The notes: a model not told the origin generated them from the letters alone. 27,327 nucleotides of DNA from an uncultured Senegalimassilia sp. (GCA_934661765.1 CAKUJT010000023.1:1-27327); one strand, 5' to 3'. Shown: positions 1-7,846, counted from the stretch's first letter. Translations and numbers: made by a program.

Positions 1-1083
1 ACGCAGCTGTTCACCAACCGCGTGATGACCTTCATGATGCCGCTCATGATGCTCATCATGAACCTGGTGTCGGTGGGCATCATCTGGTTCGGCGGCCACG
101 CCATCGATGCGGGCAACCTGCAGACCGGCGACCTCATCGCGTTCATCACCTACTCCATGGTTATCATCATGGGCTTCCTCATGATCGGCATGCTGTCCAT
201 CATGCTGCCGCGCGCCGACGTGGCAGCCCAGCGCATCGACGAGGTGCTTGAATGCAAGCCCTCCATTGCCGACCCCGAGCCCGGAAACGCCAAGGACGCG
301 CTGCTCGGCGCTAACGGGCTGCCGGGCGCGCGCATCGCGTTCGAGAACGTGAGCTTCAGGTACTCCGACGGCGCCGAGTGCGTGCTCGAGGACGTCAGCT
401 TCACGTGCGAGCCGGGCAAGACCACGGCCATCATCGGCTCCACGGGCAGCGGCAAGTCCACGGTGCTCAAGCTGGCGGAGCGCTTCCATGACGTCACGTC
501 GGGCCGCATCACCGTCGATGGCATCGATGTGCGCGATGTCAGCCAGCATGCCCTGCGCGCGCAGCTGGGCTATGTGCCCCAGGCGGCGTTTCTATTCAGC
601 GGCACCATCGCCTCGAACGTGGGCTATGGCGTCGACGATGCCGACGAGGACCGCATTCGCGCAGCCGCCGATGTGGCGCAGGCGAGCGACTTCATCGCCG
701 AGCGTCCCGAGGGGCTGGCAACGCCCATCTCCCAGGGCGGCACGAACGTCTCGGGCGGTCAGCGCCAGCGTCTGGCCATCGCCCGCGCGCTTGCCACCGA
801 TGCACGCGCGTACCTGTTCGACGACAGTTTCAGCGCCCTTGACTACAAGACCGACGCCGCGCTTCGCCATGAGCTTTCCTCCCGTTTGGGCGGGAAGACC
901 GTGGTCATCGTGGCCCAGCGCATCTCCACGGTGCTCAACGCCGACCAGATCGTGGTGCTCGACGAGGGTCGCATCGTTGGACGGGGCACGCACGAGCAGC
1001 TGATGGAAAGCTGTCAGGAGTATCGCGAGATCGCCATGTCGCAGCTATCGGAAGAGGAGCTGAAGGGAGGTGATGCGAAATGA
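1..1083 (+). CDS. ABC exporter half-transporter, degenerate-site subunit (5' truncated)
   Basis: This is the C-terminal part of a fused membrane/ATPase ABC exporter; the reading frame is open at the window edge, so the real start lies upstream. The first ~75 residues hold the last membrane segments, then comes the nucleotide-binding domain. Walker A is GSTGSGKST (Lys at residue 152 counted from base 1), the signature is SGGQ (251-254), and Walker B is YLFDD. Two catalytic positions are changed: Asp275 stands where the catalytic Glu belongs, and Gln306 (VAQRIST) replaces the switch His. That is the pattern of the degenerate ATPase site of heterodimeric exporters such as TM287/288 and BmrCD. 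Its stop overlaps the next start (ATGA), so the two subunits are translationally coupled. Substrate unknown; drugs, lipids or peptides are all possible. Confidence 0.93.
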   Translation, partial: TQLFTNRVMTFMMPLMMLIMNLVSVGIIWFGGHAIDAGNLQTGDLIAFITYSMVIIMGFLMIGMLSIMLPRADVAAQRIDEVLECKPSIADPEPGNAKDALLGANGLPGARIAFENVSFRYSDGAECVLEDVSFTCEPGKTTAIIGSTGSGKSTVLKLAERFHDVTSGRITVDGIDVRDVSQHALRAQLGYVPQAAFLFSGTIASNVGYGVDDADEDRIRAAADVAQASDFIAERPEGLATPISQGGTNVSGGQRQRLAIARALATDARAYLFDDSFSALDYKTDAALRHELSSRLGGKTVVIVAQRISTVLNADQIVVLDEGRIVGRGTHEQLMESCQEYREIAMSQLSEEELKGGDAK

Positions 1084-2945
1084 GCGCGAACAACGAGGAT
1101 CTGAAGAAGGTCACGCAGCGCCGCCGGCCGCACGGTCCGGGCGCGCGCATGATGCCCGGTGAGAAAGCCAAGGATTTCAAGGGCTCCATCGGCAAGCTCG
1201 TGCGTTTCATGGGCCAGTTCAAGGCGGCGCTCGTGCTCGCCATCATCTTCGCCATCGGCTCGGCGGTGTTCAACATCGTGGGCCCGAAGGTGCTCTCGCA
1301 GGCAACCACGGAGCTGTTCGAGGGCTTGGTGGCGAAGGTGGGCGGCACCGGCGGCATCGACTTCGACGCCATCGCCGGCATCATCGCGACGACGCTGGTG
1401 CTGTACCTGGTCAGTGCGGCGTGCAGCTTCGTGCAGGGCTGGATGATGACGAGCGTCTCGCAGCGCACCTGCTATGGGCTGCGCCGCGCCATCGCCGAGA
1501 AGATCGACCGCATGCCCGTGGGATATTTCGAGCGCAACTCCACCGGCGACACGCTCTCGCGCATCACCAACGACGTGGACACGCTCGGGCAAAGCCTGAA
1601 CCAGGGCGTGACGCAGCTCATCACCTCGGCCACCACCATCGTGGGCGTGGTGATCATGATGCTGACCATCAACCCGCTGCTCACGGGCATCACCGTGCTC
1701 ATCCTACCGGTGTCGTTGGTGCTCATCTTCACCGTGGTTAAGGCCTCGCAGAAGCACTTCAGGGCGCAGCAGGCCATGCTCGGCGCCATCAACGGCCAGG
1801 TGGAGGAGACGTTTTCCGGCCATGCCGTCGTGCGCGCGTTCAATCGCGAGCAGGCGGTGGCCGAGACGTTCGGCAAGACCAACGCGAAACTCTACGAAAA
1901 CGCTTGGAAATCCCAATTCCTGTCGGGCCTCATGCAGCCCATCATGAACTTCGTGGGGAACCTGGGTTATGTGGGCGTGGCGTTGGCGGGTAGCGTGCTG
2001 GCCGTGCAAGGCGTCATCACCGTCGGCGACATCCAGGCGTTCATCCAGTACGTGAAGAACTTCACGCAGCCTATCACGCAGCTCTCCCAGGTGGGCAACG
2101 TGCTGCAGCAGATGGCCGCGGCCGCCGAGCGCATCTTCGCCTTCCTGGAGGAGCCCGAGCTTGAGGCGGAGAATCCCACGGCCAAGGCCGCCAACGTGGA
2201 TTGCGACGTGGAATTCGACCACGTACGCTTCGGTTACGATCCCGAAAAGCCCGTCATCGGCGACTTCTCCGCTAAGGTGAGCCAGGGTCAGACCGTGGCG
2301 CTCGTGGGTCCCACGGGCGCGGGCAAGACCACCATGGTCAAGCTGCTCATGCGCTTCTATGATGTCAATGCGGGCGCCATCCGCCTGGGCGGCACCGATA
2401 TCCGCGAGTTCTCCCGCACCGACGTGCGCAACCAGTTCGGCATGGTGCTGCAGGACACGTGGCTGTTCAACGGCACGGTGCGCGACAATATCGCCTACGG
2501 CAAGCTCGATGCCACCGACGCCGAGGTGGAGGCTGCGGCGCGTGCGGCATATGTGCACCACTTCATCACCACCTTGCCGCACGGCTATGACACGGTGATC
2601 AACGAAGACGCCAGCAACATCAGCGCAGGTCAGCGGCAGCTGCTCACCATCGCCCGCGCCATCTTGGCCGACAGGCGCATGCTCATCTTGGACGAGGCCA
2701 CCTCAAGCGTGGACACGCGAACCGAGGAGCGCATCCAGAAAGCCATGGATAACCTAATGGCGGGCCGCACGTCGTTCGTGATCGCGCATCGGCTGTCCAC
2801 CATCAAAAACGCCGACCTCATCTGCGTGTTACAGCATGGTGACATCGTCGAGCAGGGCACGCATGACGAGCTTCTTTCCCTTGGCGGCGCGTATGCTGAA
2901 CTGTATAATTCTCAGTTCGAGGAAGACGGCGTCGAAGACGAGTAG
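1080..2945 (+). CDS. ABC exporter half-transporter, catalytic subunit
   Basis: Full-length exporter (621 aa) with an N-terminal six-helix membrane domain (about residues 40-345) and a C-terminal ATPase domain. Walker A is GPTGAGKTT with Lys416, Walker B is LILDEATS with catalytic Glu539, and the switch His570 is present (IAHRLST). The signature is SAGQ (515-518) rather than SGGQ. In heterodimers the altered signature of one subunit faces the altered Walker B of the other, so this fits exactly with the upstream partner, which has Asp and Gln at its catalytic positions. The ATG overlaps the upstream stop and is preceded by a strong ribosome site (AAGGGAGG, about 1064-1071). Expected to work as a membrane heterodimer with the upstream gene. 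The substrate cannot be told from sequence. Confidence 0.95.
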   Translation: MSANNEDLKKVTQRRRPHGPGARMMPGEKAKDFKGSIGKLVRFMGQFKAALVLAIIFAIGSAVFNIVGPKVLSQATTELFEGLVAKVGGTGGIDFDAIAGIIATTLVLYLVSAACSFVQGWMMTSVSQRTCYGLRRAIAEKIDRMPVGYFERNSTGDTLSRITNDVDTLGQSLNQGVTQLITSATTIVGVVIMMLTINPLLTGITVLILPVSLVLIFTVVKASQKHFRAQQAMLGAINGQVEETFSGHAVVRAFNREQAVAETFGKTNAKLYENAWKSQFLSGLMQPIMNFVGNLGYVGVALAGSVLAVQGVITVGDIQAFIQYVKNFTQPITQLSQVGNVLQQMAAAAERIFAFLEEPELEAENPTAKAANVDCDVEFDHVRFGYDPEKPVIGDFSAKVSQGQTVALVGPTGAGKTTMVKLLMRFYDVNAGAIRLGGTDIREFSRTDVRNQFGMVLQDTWLFNGTVRDNIAYGKLDATDAEVEAAARAAYVHHFITTLPHGYDTVINEDASNISAGQRQLLTIARAILADRRMLILDEATSSVDTRTEERIQKAMDNLMAGRTSFVIAHRLSTIKNADLICVLQHGDIVEQGTHDELLSLGGAYAELYNSQFEEDGVEDE

Positions 2946-2996
2946 CGTGCAGAGGGGCGCGCGGCTCGGTTCGGCTTGGGACGAAGGCGCGCGCAC

Positions 2997-3710
2997 ATGA
3001 TCGCACAATCAGAGGCAATGCAGACGGCAAGCCGCAACGGGGAGGGCCCGGTGCGGCTTGCCGCGTTCGATTTCGACGGCACTTCGCTTGACGGCAACTC
3101 GCCCGTCATGCTGGTGTTGCATCTTGCGAAGCTGCGCATGCTCAACCCCACGGTGCTATTGCGCATCGGGCTGTGGGCCGCGGCCTACAAGTTGCGCCTG
3201 CCGCAGAGCGAGGCGTGGGTGCGCGGGCTGGTGTTCCGCGCCTTTGCCGGCAAGCCCAAGGCCGAAGTGGACGCCTTCCTGCATGATTTCTATGACGAAT
3301 GCGTGGCCACGCATGTGCGCGAGCAGGCCAGGCAGGCTATGGATACGTGGCGCGAGCAGGGCGTTACGGTGGTATGCGTATCGGCCACCTTCGAGCCCAT
3401 CATCGAGCGCGCCATGCGGGACCTGCCCTTCGATTATCAGATCTCCACGCGCATGAAGGTGAACTACGACGGCACGTACGCCTGCGAGGTGGACGGCGTG
3501 CCGGTTGAAGGCGATCGCAAGATGATCGAGCTGCGTAGTTTCGCCAACGAGAAATGGGGCGAAGGTGGCTGGGAGCTGGTGGCGGCCTATGGCGACCATC
3601 ATTCCGATCGCGCCCTGCTCGCCGGCGCCAAGCAGGGGTTCGCCGTGTGTCCAGACCGCCCGCTTGGGCGCACCGCCCGCGAACGCGGCTATCAGGTGCT
3701 CGAGTGGTAA
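2997..3710 (+). CDS. HAD-family (subfamily IB, SerB-like) phosphatase
   Basis: Predicted cytoplasmic phosphohydrolase of 237 aa. All four HAD motifs are visible: DFDGT with nucleophile Asp25 and acid/base Asp27, motif II Ser in CVSATFEP, motif III Lys in GDRKMIEL, and motif IV GDHHSD. The helical cap lies between motifs I and II, the IB arrangement shared with phosphoserine phosphatase. I chose ATG 2997, about nine bases after GAAGG; an in-frame TTG at 2976 would add seven residues without a better ribosome site. The gene lies 51 bp after the ABC pair and may be cotranscribed. A hairpin begins at its stop codon. The real substrate is unknown; phosphoserine, histidinol phosphate or a lipid phosphate are all possible for this subfamily. 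Confidence 0.88.
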   Translation: MIAQSEAMQTASRNGEGPVRLAAFDFDGTSLDGNSPVMLVLHLAKLRMLNPTVLLRIGLWAAAYKLRLPQSEAWVRGLVFRAFAGKPKAEVDAFLHDFYDECVATHVREQARQAMDTWREQGVTVVCVSATFEPIIERAMRDLPFDYQISTRMKVNYDGTYACEVDGVPVEGDRKMIELRSFANEKWGEGGWELVAAYGDHHSDRALLAGAKQGFAVCPDRPLGRTARERGYQVLEW

Positions 3711-3727
3711 ACGCCCTTAGGCGTTTT
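3709..3727 (+). terminator. Intrinsic terminator after the HAD gene
   Basis: AAACGCC (3709-3715), loop CTTA, GGCGTTT (3720-3726), followed by T and CCT. It is a 7-bp perfect stem that starts inside the stop codon. The T-run is short, so termination may be partial. Confidence 0.6.
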
Positions 3728-3915
3728 CCTGGGAATCGCCCCTAGCGCTTGAGTGGGGTTTGCCGTTCGCGTTTCACGGGTGATGGGGGCTTCGTGGCTC
3801 GTTGGAGAACCGGCTTTCATCGACGTGTTCTGCCGATGGGGTCGTCGTGACGTCTTCGGGCGGCGGGCTCGCCTTAGCATGCCCGGGTGACAGGTTTGTT
3901 TCGATTTCTTGGCTT

Positions 3916-3953
3916 GCGGCCGCATGGCGGCCGCTTCCGGTAAAATGATACCG
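3916..3953 (+). promoter_or_regulatory. Hairpin plus palindromic -10 region upstream of the AAA+/Rrf2 operon
   Basis: Two copies of GCGGCCGC (3916-3923 and 3927-3934) flank ATG and can fold into an 8-bp stem. Immediately after it, CGGTA (3938-3942) and TACCG (3949-3953) form an inverted repeat around AAATGA. The sequence TAAAAT (3941-3946) inside it resembles a -10 box. No convincing -35 is at 17 bp; TTGCGG at 3914-3919 is 21 bp away. The rest of the gap (3728-3915) shows no gene or clear signal. Because the operon encodes an Rrf2 regulator, the inverted repeat is a candidate autoregulatory operator, which is inference. Confidence 0.35.
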
Positions 3954-3991
3954 AACTATAGCTATTTTGACACTTGAAGGAGGTTGGGTCG

Positions 3992-5554
3992 ATGTTTGAT
4001 AACGACATGAACGATATGCCCAGCCGAAGCGATGAGCCGTCCAGCTCCGTTTCCGGATACCTGAACAGCGCTGAACAGGCTGCTGAACAGGGGAACCTTA
4101 TGCTGGCGCTGCATCTGTACCTGGCAGCGTTCGAGCGCGGTCAGGCAGCCGAGGGCGCTGTGCCCTCCGAAGCCGCTATTGCCGGCCTGAAGCGCGCATG
4201 GCGTCTGGCGTGCACTTTGAAGGAGCGCAGCATCGCCGAATACGTGTTCGAGCGCATGGAGCCGTACCTGTCCAGCGACGAGGTGGCCGCCTGCGCAGAC
4301 CAGCTTCAGGAGCTGGCCCTTGCCAAGCTCGAGGAGTTCGGGCTGTCGCGCGACGAGCTTGAGGACATGACCGACATGATCTCGCAGGACATGATGGGCG
4401 AGGGCGGACCGCGCGTGCTGCGCGTGGAACATCTCACGGCTCCGGGCGTGCCCGGAGGCGCCGGCAAGCCCGAAGGCGACGCGGCTGCAAGCGCTGCGGC
4501 CCTGACGGCCGGCGTGGATGCCGCGGGGGAGCGGTCCGTGGCCGCCGGCTCGGCGCCGTCCGAAAAACCTCAGGCGCCCGCGGGAAAGCCCGCGCCTGCC
4601 GCAGCCGCCGCGCAGCCCGTGCTCGCTCCCATCGAGCATCTCACCTATAAGGAGCTCGTGGGCTTTGACGAGGCGGTGCTCTCGGTGCGCTCGCTCGGCC
4701 TCGGCATGCAGAAGGACCCCGAGTTCCAGCAGCTTGTTCGCCAGCTCAACGTGCGCCACGGCCTTGATCGGATGCCCGCGTGCGACGCGCTGCTCATCCG
4801 CAGCCCAGCACGTGAGGACGCCAACCAGTTCATGATGGCCACCTGTGGCGAGCTGGGGCTTCCGGTGCTGCGCATGCGCATGGAGGAGAACATGCAGGGC
4901 ATGCCCGTGCTGTGCGTTATGGCCCAGGCCGACCGCCAGCCCAAGCTCAACCAGGCGCGCAACGCCTTCGAGGAGCCGGCGGTGCTCGTCATCGAGGACA
5001 TCGACCTGTGGGCGGCGCCCGCATTCGATCAACCCGAGGATATCGGCGGGCTGATCATGTCCACGCTTTCACGCGGGGCGCGCGAGGCGGTCAACCTTAT
5101 CCGTTCCTCGGCCGATGATCCTGACGTGTTCGTGCTGTGCACCTCGGCGCTCGGCAACGACGTGGACCCGTATTTCTTCGACCTGCTGGGGCCGGTCTCG
5201 GCGGTGGACATCGACTATCCCACCGAGAAGGAGCGTGCCGACATCTGGATGGAGATCGCCCGCGAGCACCCGTCCGTGCGCGGCGTCGACCGCGATCAGC
5301 TGGTCAGGTTCTCGCAGGGCATGCCGCGATTCGATATGCACATGGCGGCGCGCGAGGCTATCGAGGAAGCGTACAAGGACAGCCTCACCAAGCGGCGCTA
5401 TATCCCGGTGACTACGGACAATCTGTTCGATAAGCTGGCAGCATACCAGCCGCTCGATTCGCCGGAGTACAAGGCGCTCGAGCAAGCGGTGGTCGATGAC
5501 TTTAGGAGGGAGCTCGACCATTTGGACGACCTGTTGAAGGGGGACGGGCAGTAA
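3992..5554 (+). CDS. FtsH-like AAA+ domain protein lacking the Walker A motif (pseudo-ATPase)
   Basis: 520 aa, starting at ATG 3992, eight bases after GAAGGAGG (3976-3983); an upstream in-frame TTG (3974) overlaps this site and is unlikely. The N-terminal ~140 residues look helical and repeat-like, followed by an Ala/Pro/Gly-rich linker (about 150-210). Residues 218-500 align by eye with the AAA+ module of FtsH-type proteases: TYKELVGFDEA matches the N-linker, VLVIEDID (331-338) matches Walker B, VFVLCTSALGNDVDP (379 on) matches the sensor-1 region, and the helical lid follows. At the Walker A position the sequence is RSPAREDAN (270-278), with no GxxGxGK[ST]. The RPGRFD arginine-finger segment is replaced by LLGPVSA. 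No protease domain is present. It probably does not hydrolyse ATP and may act as a scaffold or adaptor. Its stop overlaps the Rrf2 start (TAATG). Confidence 0.75.
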   Translation: MFDNDMNDMPSRSDEPSSSVSGYLNSAEQAAEQGNLMLALHLYLAAFERGQAAEGAVPSEAAIAGLKRAWRLACTLKERSIAEYVFERMEPYLSSDEVAACADQLQELALAKLEEFGLSRDELEDMTDMISQDMMGEGGPRVLRVEHLTAPGVPGGAGKPEGDAAASAAALTAGVDAAGERSVAAGSAPSEKPQAPAGKPAPAAAAAQPVLAPIEHLTYKELVGFDEAVLSVRSLGLGMQKDPEFQQLVRQLNVRHGLDRMPACDALLIRSPAREDANQFMMATCGELGLPVLRMRMEENMQGMPVLCVMAQADRQPKLNQARNAFEEPAVLVIEDIDLWAAPAFDQPEDIGGLIMSTLSRGAREAVNLIRSSADDPDVFVLCTSALGNDVDPYFFDLLGPVSAVDIDYPTEKERADIWMEIAREHPSVRGVDRDQLVRFSQGMPRFDMHMAAREAIEEAYKDSLTKRRYIPVTTDNLFDKLAAYQPLDSPEYKALEQAVVDDFRRELDHLDDLLKGDGQ

Positions 5555-6075
5555 TGGATATCACGCGACGTTGCGATTACGCGCTTCGCATCTTGGAGGC
5601 GGCATACGAAAGCGGCGACTCGTACGTGTCGGTCGCCGACATCTCCGAGCAGGAGGACATCCCGTACGCGTTCGCGCGCAGCATCCAGCACGACCTGGTG
5701 AAAGGCGGGCTTATCAAGACGGTGCGCGGTGCGCGCGGCGGCCTTGCGCTCGACTGCGACCCGGCCCAGATCACGCTGCTCGAGGTGCTCGAGGCGGTGC
5801 AGGGTCCGGTCAGCGTCTCGCTGTGCGCGGTGGACGCCGAGTATTGCAAGCGTCGCGGAGGGTGCTCGTACAACAAGTTGTGGATGGGCGCGGACAGCCT
5901 GCTGAACAGCTACTTCGACTCCATCACGCTCAAGGAGCTCATGGAGCAGGGCGGGCGGCACCCCGTCATCAGGAAGGCCATCGATTCGGCGCCTCCCACG
6001 GCGCGCATGTCGTGCCCGGTGGATTCCTGCGGTGGTTGCGGCGCGCAGCCTGCTATCGGGGAAGCGCAGTCGTAG
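5554..6075 (+). CDS. Rrf2-family (IscR-like) transcriptional regulator with extra Cys motif
   Basis: 173 aa, with an N-terminal winged helix (MDITRRCDYALRILEAA at the start, recognition helix around 38-50, wing GARGG) typical of Rrf2 regulators. Three cysteines in the usual cluster-binding loop, Cys91, Cys98 and Cys104 (spacing x6 and x5), suggest an Fe-S cluster that senses iron, oxygen, nitric oxide or redox state. Unusually, the C-terminal tail holds Cys154-x4-Cys159-x2-Cys162, which is absent from IscR and NsrR as I know them. The ATG overlaps the stop of the AAA+ gene, so translation is coupled. It probably regulates its own operon and perhaps Fe-S or stress genes elsewhere; its targets cannot be named from sequence. 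Confidence 0.9.
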   Translation: MDITRRCDYALRILEAAYESGDSYVSVADISEQEDIPYAFARSIQHDLVKGGLIKTVRGARGGLALDCDPAQITLLEVLEAVQGPVSVSLCAVDAEYCKRRGGCSYNKLWMGADSLLNSYFDSITLKELMEQGGRHPVIRKAIDSAPPTARMSCPVDSCGGCGAQPAIGEAQS

Positions 6076-6077
6076 GC

Positions 6078-6971
6078 GTGGCGCGCAAAAGCATAGCCGA
6101 TCTTGCGGCGTCCGCGGTTTGGCCCGCGGGCGCCGTCATGTCTCAGGACGAGTTTTGCCGCTATGTGCTCTCCGAGGGGCGGCGGCTGTACCGCGACTTG
6201 CCCTGGCGCGGCATCGACGATGCCTACGGCGTGCTCGTGAGCGAGGTCATGCTCCAGCAGACGCAAGTCAAGCGCGTGCTGGGGCGCTGGGAGCGCTGGA
6301 TGGGCATGTTCCCTTCCCCCGATGCGTTGGCTTCTGCCGCACCGGCCGATGTGCTGGCCGAATGGCAGGGACTCGGCTACAACCGCCGCGCCTTGGCGCT
6401 CAAGCGCGCGGCTGAGGAGTGCTCGCAGCGCTTTGGCGGGCGCCTGCCCAAAACGGTGGAGCAGCTTCAGGAGCTGCCGGGCATCGGGCCGGCAACGGCG
6501 GCGGGCGTCACCGCCTTCGCCCGCAACCTTCCTGCCATCTACATCGAGACGAACGTGCGGACGGTGTTCATCCATACGCTGTTCCCCGATTGCGAAACGG
6601 TTTCCGACAAGCAACTCGAGCCGCTGGTGGCGGCCTGCTGTCCCGAAGCGGGCCAGGTTCGGCAGTGGTATTACGCGTTGTTGGATGTGGGAGCGGATCT
6701 GAAGTCGCAGGTGGGCAACGCTTCGCGGCGAAGCGCGCATTACACGCGTCAGTCGGCGTTCGAGGGGTCGCGCCGGCAGAAGCGCGCGTGTCTGGTGCGC
6801 ATCGTGCTGGCCTGCCCGGGCATCGCCGTCGAGCAGGCGGCGGCGCGCTTGGACGCCGAGGAGCGCTCTGCCGGGCGGGAAGCGGTCGATCCGCAGCTGT
6901 TCGCCGGCATCTGCGCCGACCTGGAACGGGAAGGCTTCTTCCGCAAGGAGGACGGCTGCCTGCTCCCATAA
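6078..6971 (+). CDS. MutY-like A/G-specific DNA glycosylase without Fe-S cluster domain
   Basis: Helix-hairpin-helix DNA glycosylase, expected to remove mispaired adenine. LPWR and SEVMLQQTQV carry the adenine-recognition region and catalytic Glu56; LPGIGPATA is the HhH-GPD hairpin. At the place of the catalytic Asp (LDGNV in classical MutY) the sequence is IETNV, with Glu157. The C-terminal four-cysteine Fe-S loop and the NUDIX-like 8-oxoG domain are both missing; instead there is NASRRSAHYTRQSAFEGS and a short winged-helix-like tail. I recall such Fe-S-less, IETN-type proteins from other anaerobes, so this is probably a clade rather than a damaged gene. The GTG at 6078, two bases after the Rrf2 stop, allows coupling; ATG 6138 is the alternative start, and neither has a good ribosome site. 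Confidence 0.85.
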   Translation: MARKSIADLAASAVWPAGAVMSQDEFCRYVLSEGRRLYRDLPWRGIDDAYGVLVSEVMLQQTQVKRVLGRWERWMGMFPSPDALASAAPADVLAEWQGLGYNRRALALKRAAEECSQRFGGRLPKTVEQLQELPGIGPATAAGVTAFARNLPAIYIETNVRTVFIHTLFPDCETVSDKQLEPLVAACCPEAGQVRQWYYALLDVGADLKSQVGNASRRSAHYTRQSAFEGSRRQKRACLVRIVLACPGIAVEQAAARLDAEERSAGREAVDPQLFAGICADLEREGFFRKEDGCLLP

Positions 6972-6994
6972 GGAATAGCAGCCCGCAAATTCAC

Positions 6995-7060
6995 GACGCA
7001 TAACGTTACGTCCACGAAACGTCACGATTCGGGCAGTTCGGGGACGTAGCGTTATGCGTC
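6995..7060. repeat. Long imperfect inverted repeat (REP-like or cruciform)
   Basis: GACGCATAACGTTACGTCC (6995-7013) is the reverse complement of 7042-7060 at 18 of 19 positions; the single difference is a G-U wobble in RNA, so a 19-bp stem with a 28-base loop could form. Inside the loop, CGAAACGT and ACGATTCG around C7023 make a second near-palindrome (7015-7031). No T-run follows on either side, so it is not a normal terminator. It lies between the glycosylase stop and mntP. Confidence 0.75.
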
Positions 7061-7120
7061 CGTTCGGGGGCGCGGGTTCACGCGTCCGCTGAGGGTATGG
7101 TTCAAGACGAGAGGATCATC

Positions 7121-7699
7121 GTGGGGTTCGTTGAGTTGTTCTTGATCGGCGTGGGGCTTTCCATGGACGCCTTCGCTGTTTCCGTTTGCAAGGGCTTGGG
7201 CATGAGCCGCCTGAACATCAGGCAGGCGGCGGTCATCTCGCTGTTCTTTGGCGGGTTCCAAGCGTTTATGCCCCTTATCGGCTGGGCGCTGGGCAGTCAG
7301 CTTGCTGACCTTATCGCTCCTGTCGACCACTGGATCGCGTTTGCGCTGCTGGCATTCGTGGGCGGCAAGATGCTGTGGGATGCATTCCGCGAGGAAGACG
7401 AGGAGGACGGGGAAGCGAAAGACGCCAAGCTCGACCTCAAGGAGCTGCTCATGCTGGCCATCGCCACCAGCATCGATGCGCTTGCCGTAGGCATCACCTT
7501 CGCGTTTCTGCAGGTGGCCATCGTGCCGAGCGTGACCATCATCGGCGTGACCACCTTCGTCCTCAGCTTCGTGGGCGTCGCCGTGGGCCATTTCTTCGGC
7601 GCGCGCTTCGAGAAGCCCGCAACCATCGCGGGCGGTGCGGTGCTCATCCTCATCGGCGCGAAAACGCTGCTCGAGCACCTTGGGATCATCGCCTTCTAA
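7121..7699 (+). CDS. mntP: Manganese efflux pump MntP
   Basis: Small inner-membrane Mn(II) exporter, 192 aa, with six predicted helices in two homologous halves. Family hallmarks: ELFLIGVGLSMDAFAVSVCKG in the first helix with its conserved Asp, SLFFGGFQAFMPLIGW in the second, and the second-half copy LAIATSIDALAVGITFAF. The acidic EEDEEDGEAKD loop joins the halves on one face of the membrane. I start at GTG 7121, six bases after GAGAGG (7109-7114), because family members begin right at this first helix; ATG 7097 adds eight residues but has its purine stretch only one base upstream. It stands alone, followed by a strong terminator. In other bacteria mntP is controlled by Mn-sensing yybP-ykoY RNAs; I could not recognise that RNA here. 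Confidence 0.95.
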   Translation: MGFVELFLIGVGLSMDAFAVSVCKGLGMSRLNIRQAAVISLFFGGFQAFMPLIGWALGSQLADLIAPVDHWIAFALLAFVGGKMLWDAFREEDEEDGEAKDAKLDLKELLMLAIATSIDALAVGITFAFLQVAIVPSVTIIGVTTFVLSFVGVAVGHFFGARFEKPATIAGGAVLILIGAKTLLEHLGIIAF

Positions 7700-7705
7700 A
7701 CGGCG

Positions 7706-7737
7706 AAGCGGCCGCTCGTTGGAGCGGCCGCTTTCAT
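7706..7737 (+). terminator. Intrinsic terminator of mntP
   Basis: AAGCGGCCGCTC (7706-7717), loop GTTG, GAGCGGCCGCTT (7722-7733), then TCATTT. It is a 12-bp perfect stem starting seven bases after the stop codon. Confidence 0.85.
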
Positions 7738-7822
7738 TTCGGTGCATATATATACGTACGTAATCGCTTGACCCTCGTTCGGTTTGGGGTCGGCTCAAGT
7801 TCGCCGTCTGCGTACCAACCGG

Positions 7823-7846
7823 CAAAAACGCGAGGCGCGGCCCCGC
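7823..7846 (-). terminator. Intrinsic terminator of pheA
   Basis: On the minus strand GCGGGGC (7846-7840), loop CGC, GCCTCGC (7836-7830) form a 7-bp stem with one G-U pair, followed by G and a run of five T (A-tract 7824-7828 on plus). It lies about 30 bases beyond the pheA stop. Confidence 0.7.

Noticed and set aside
6972..7120. A Mn-sensing yybP-ykoY riboswitch before mntP
   Set aside because: Only a weak GGGGACGTAGC resemblance was found; the conserved paired core could not be recognised by eye. A covariance-model search would decide.
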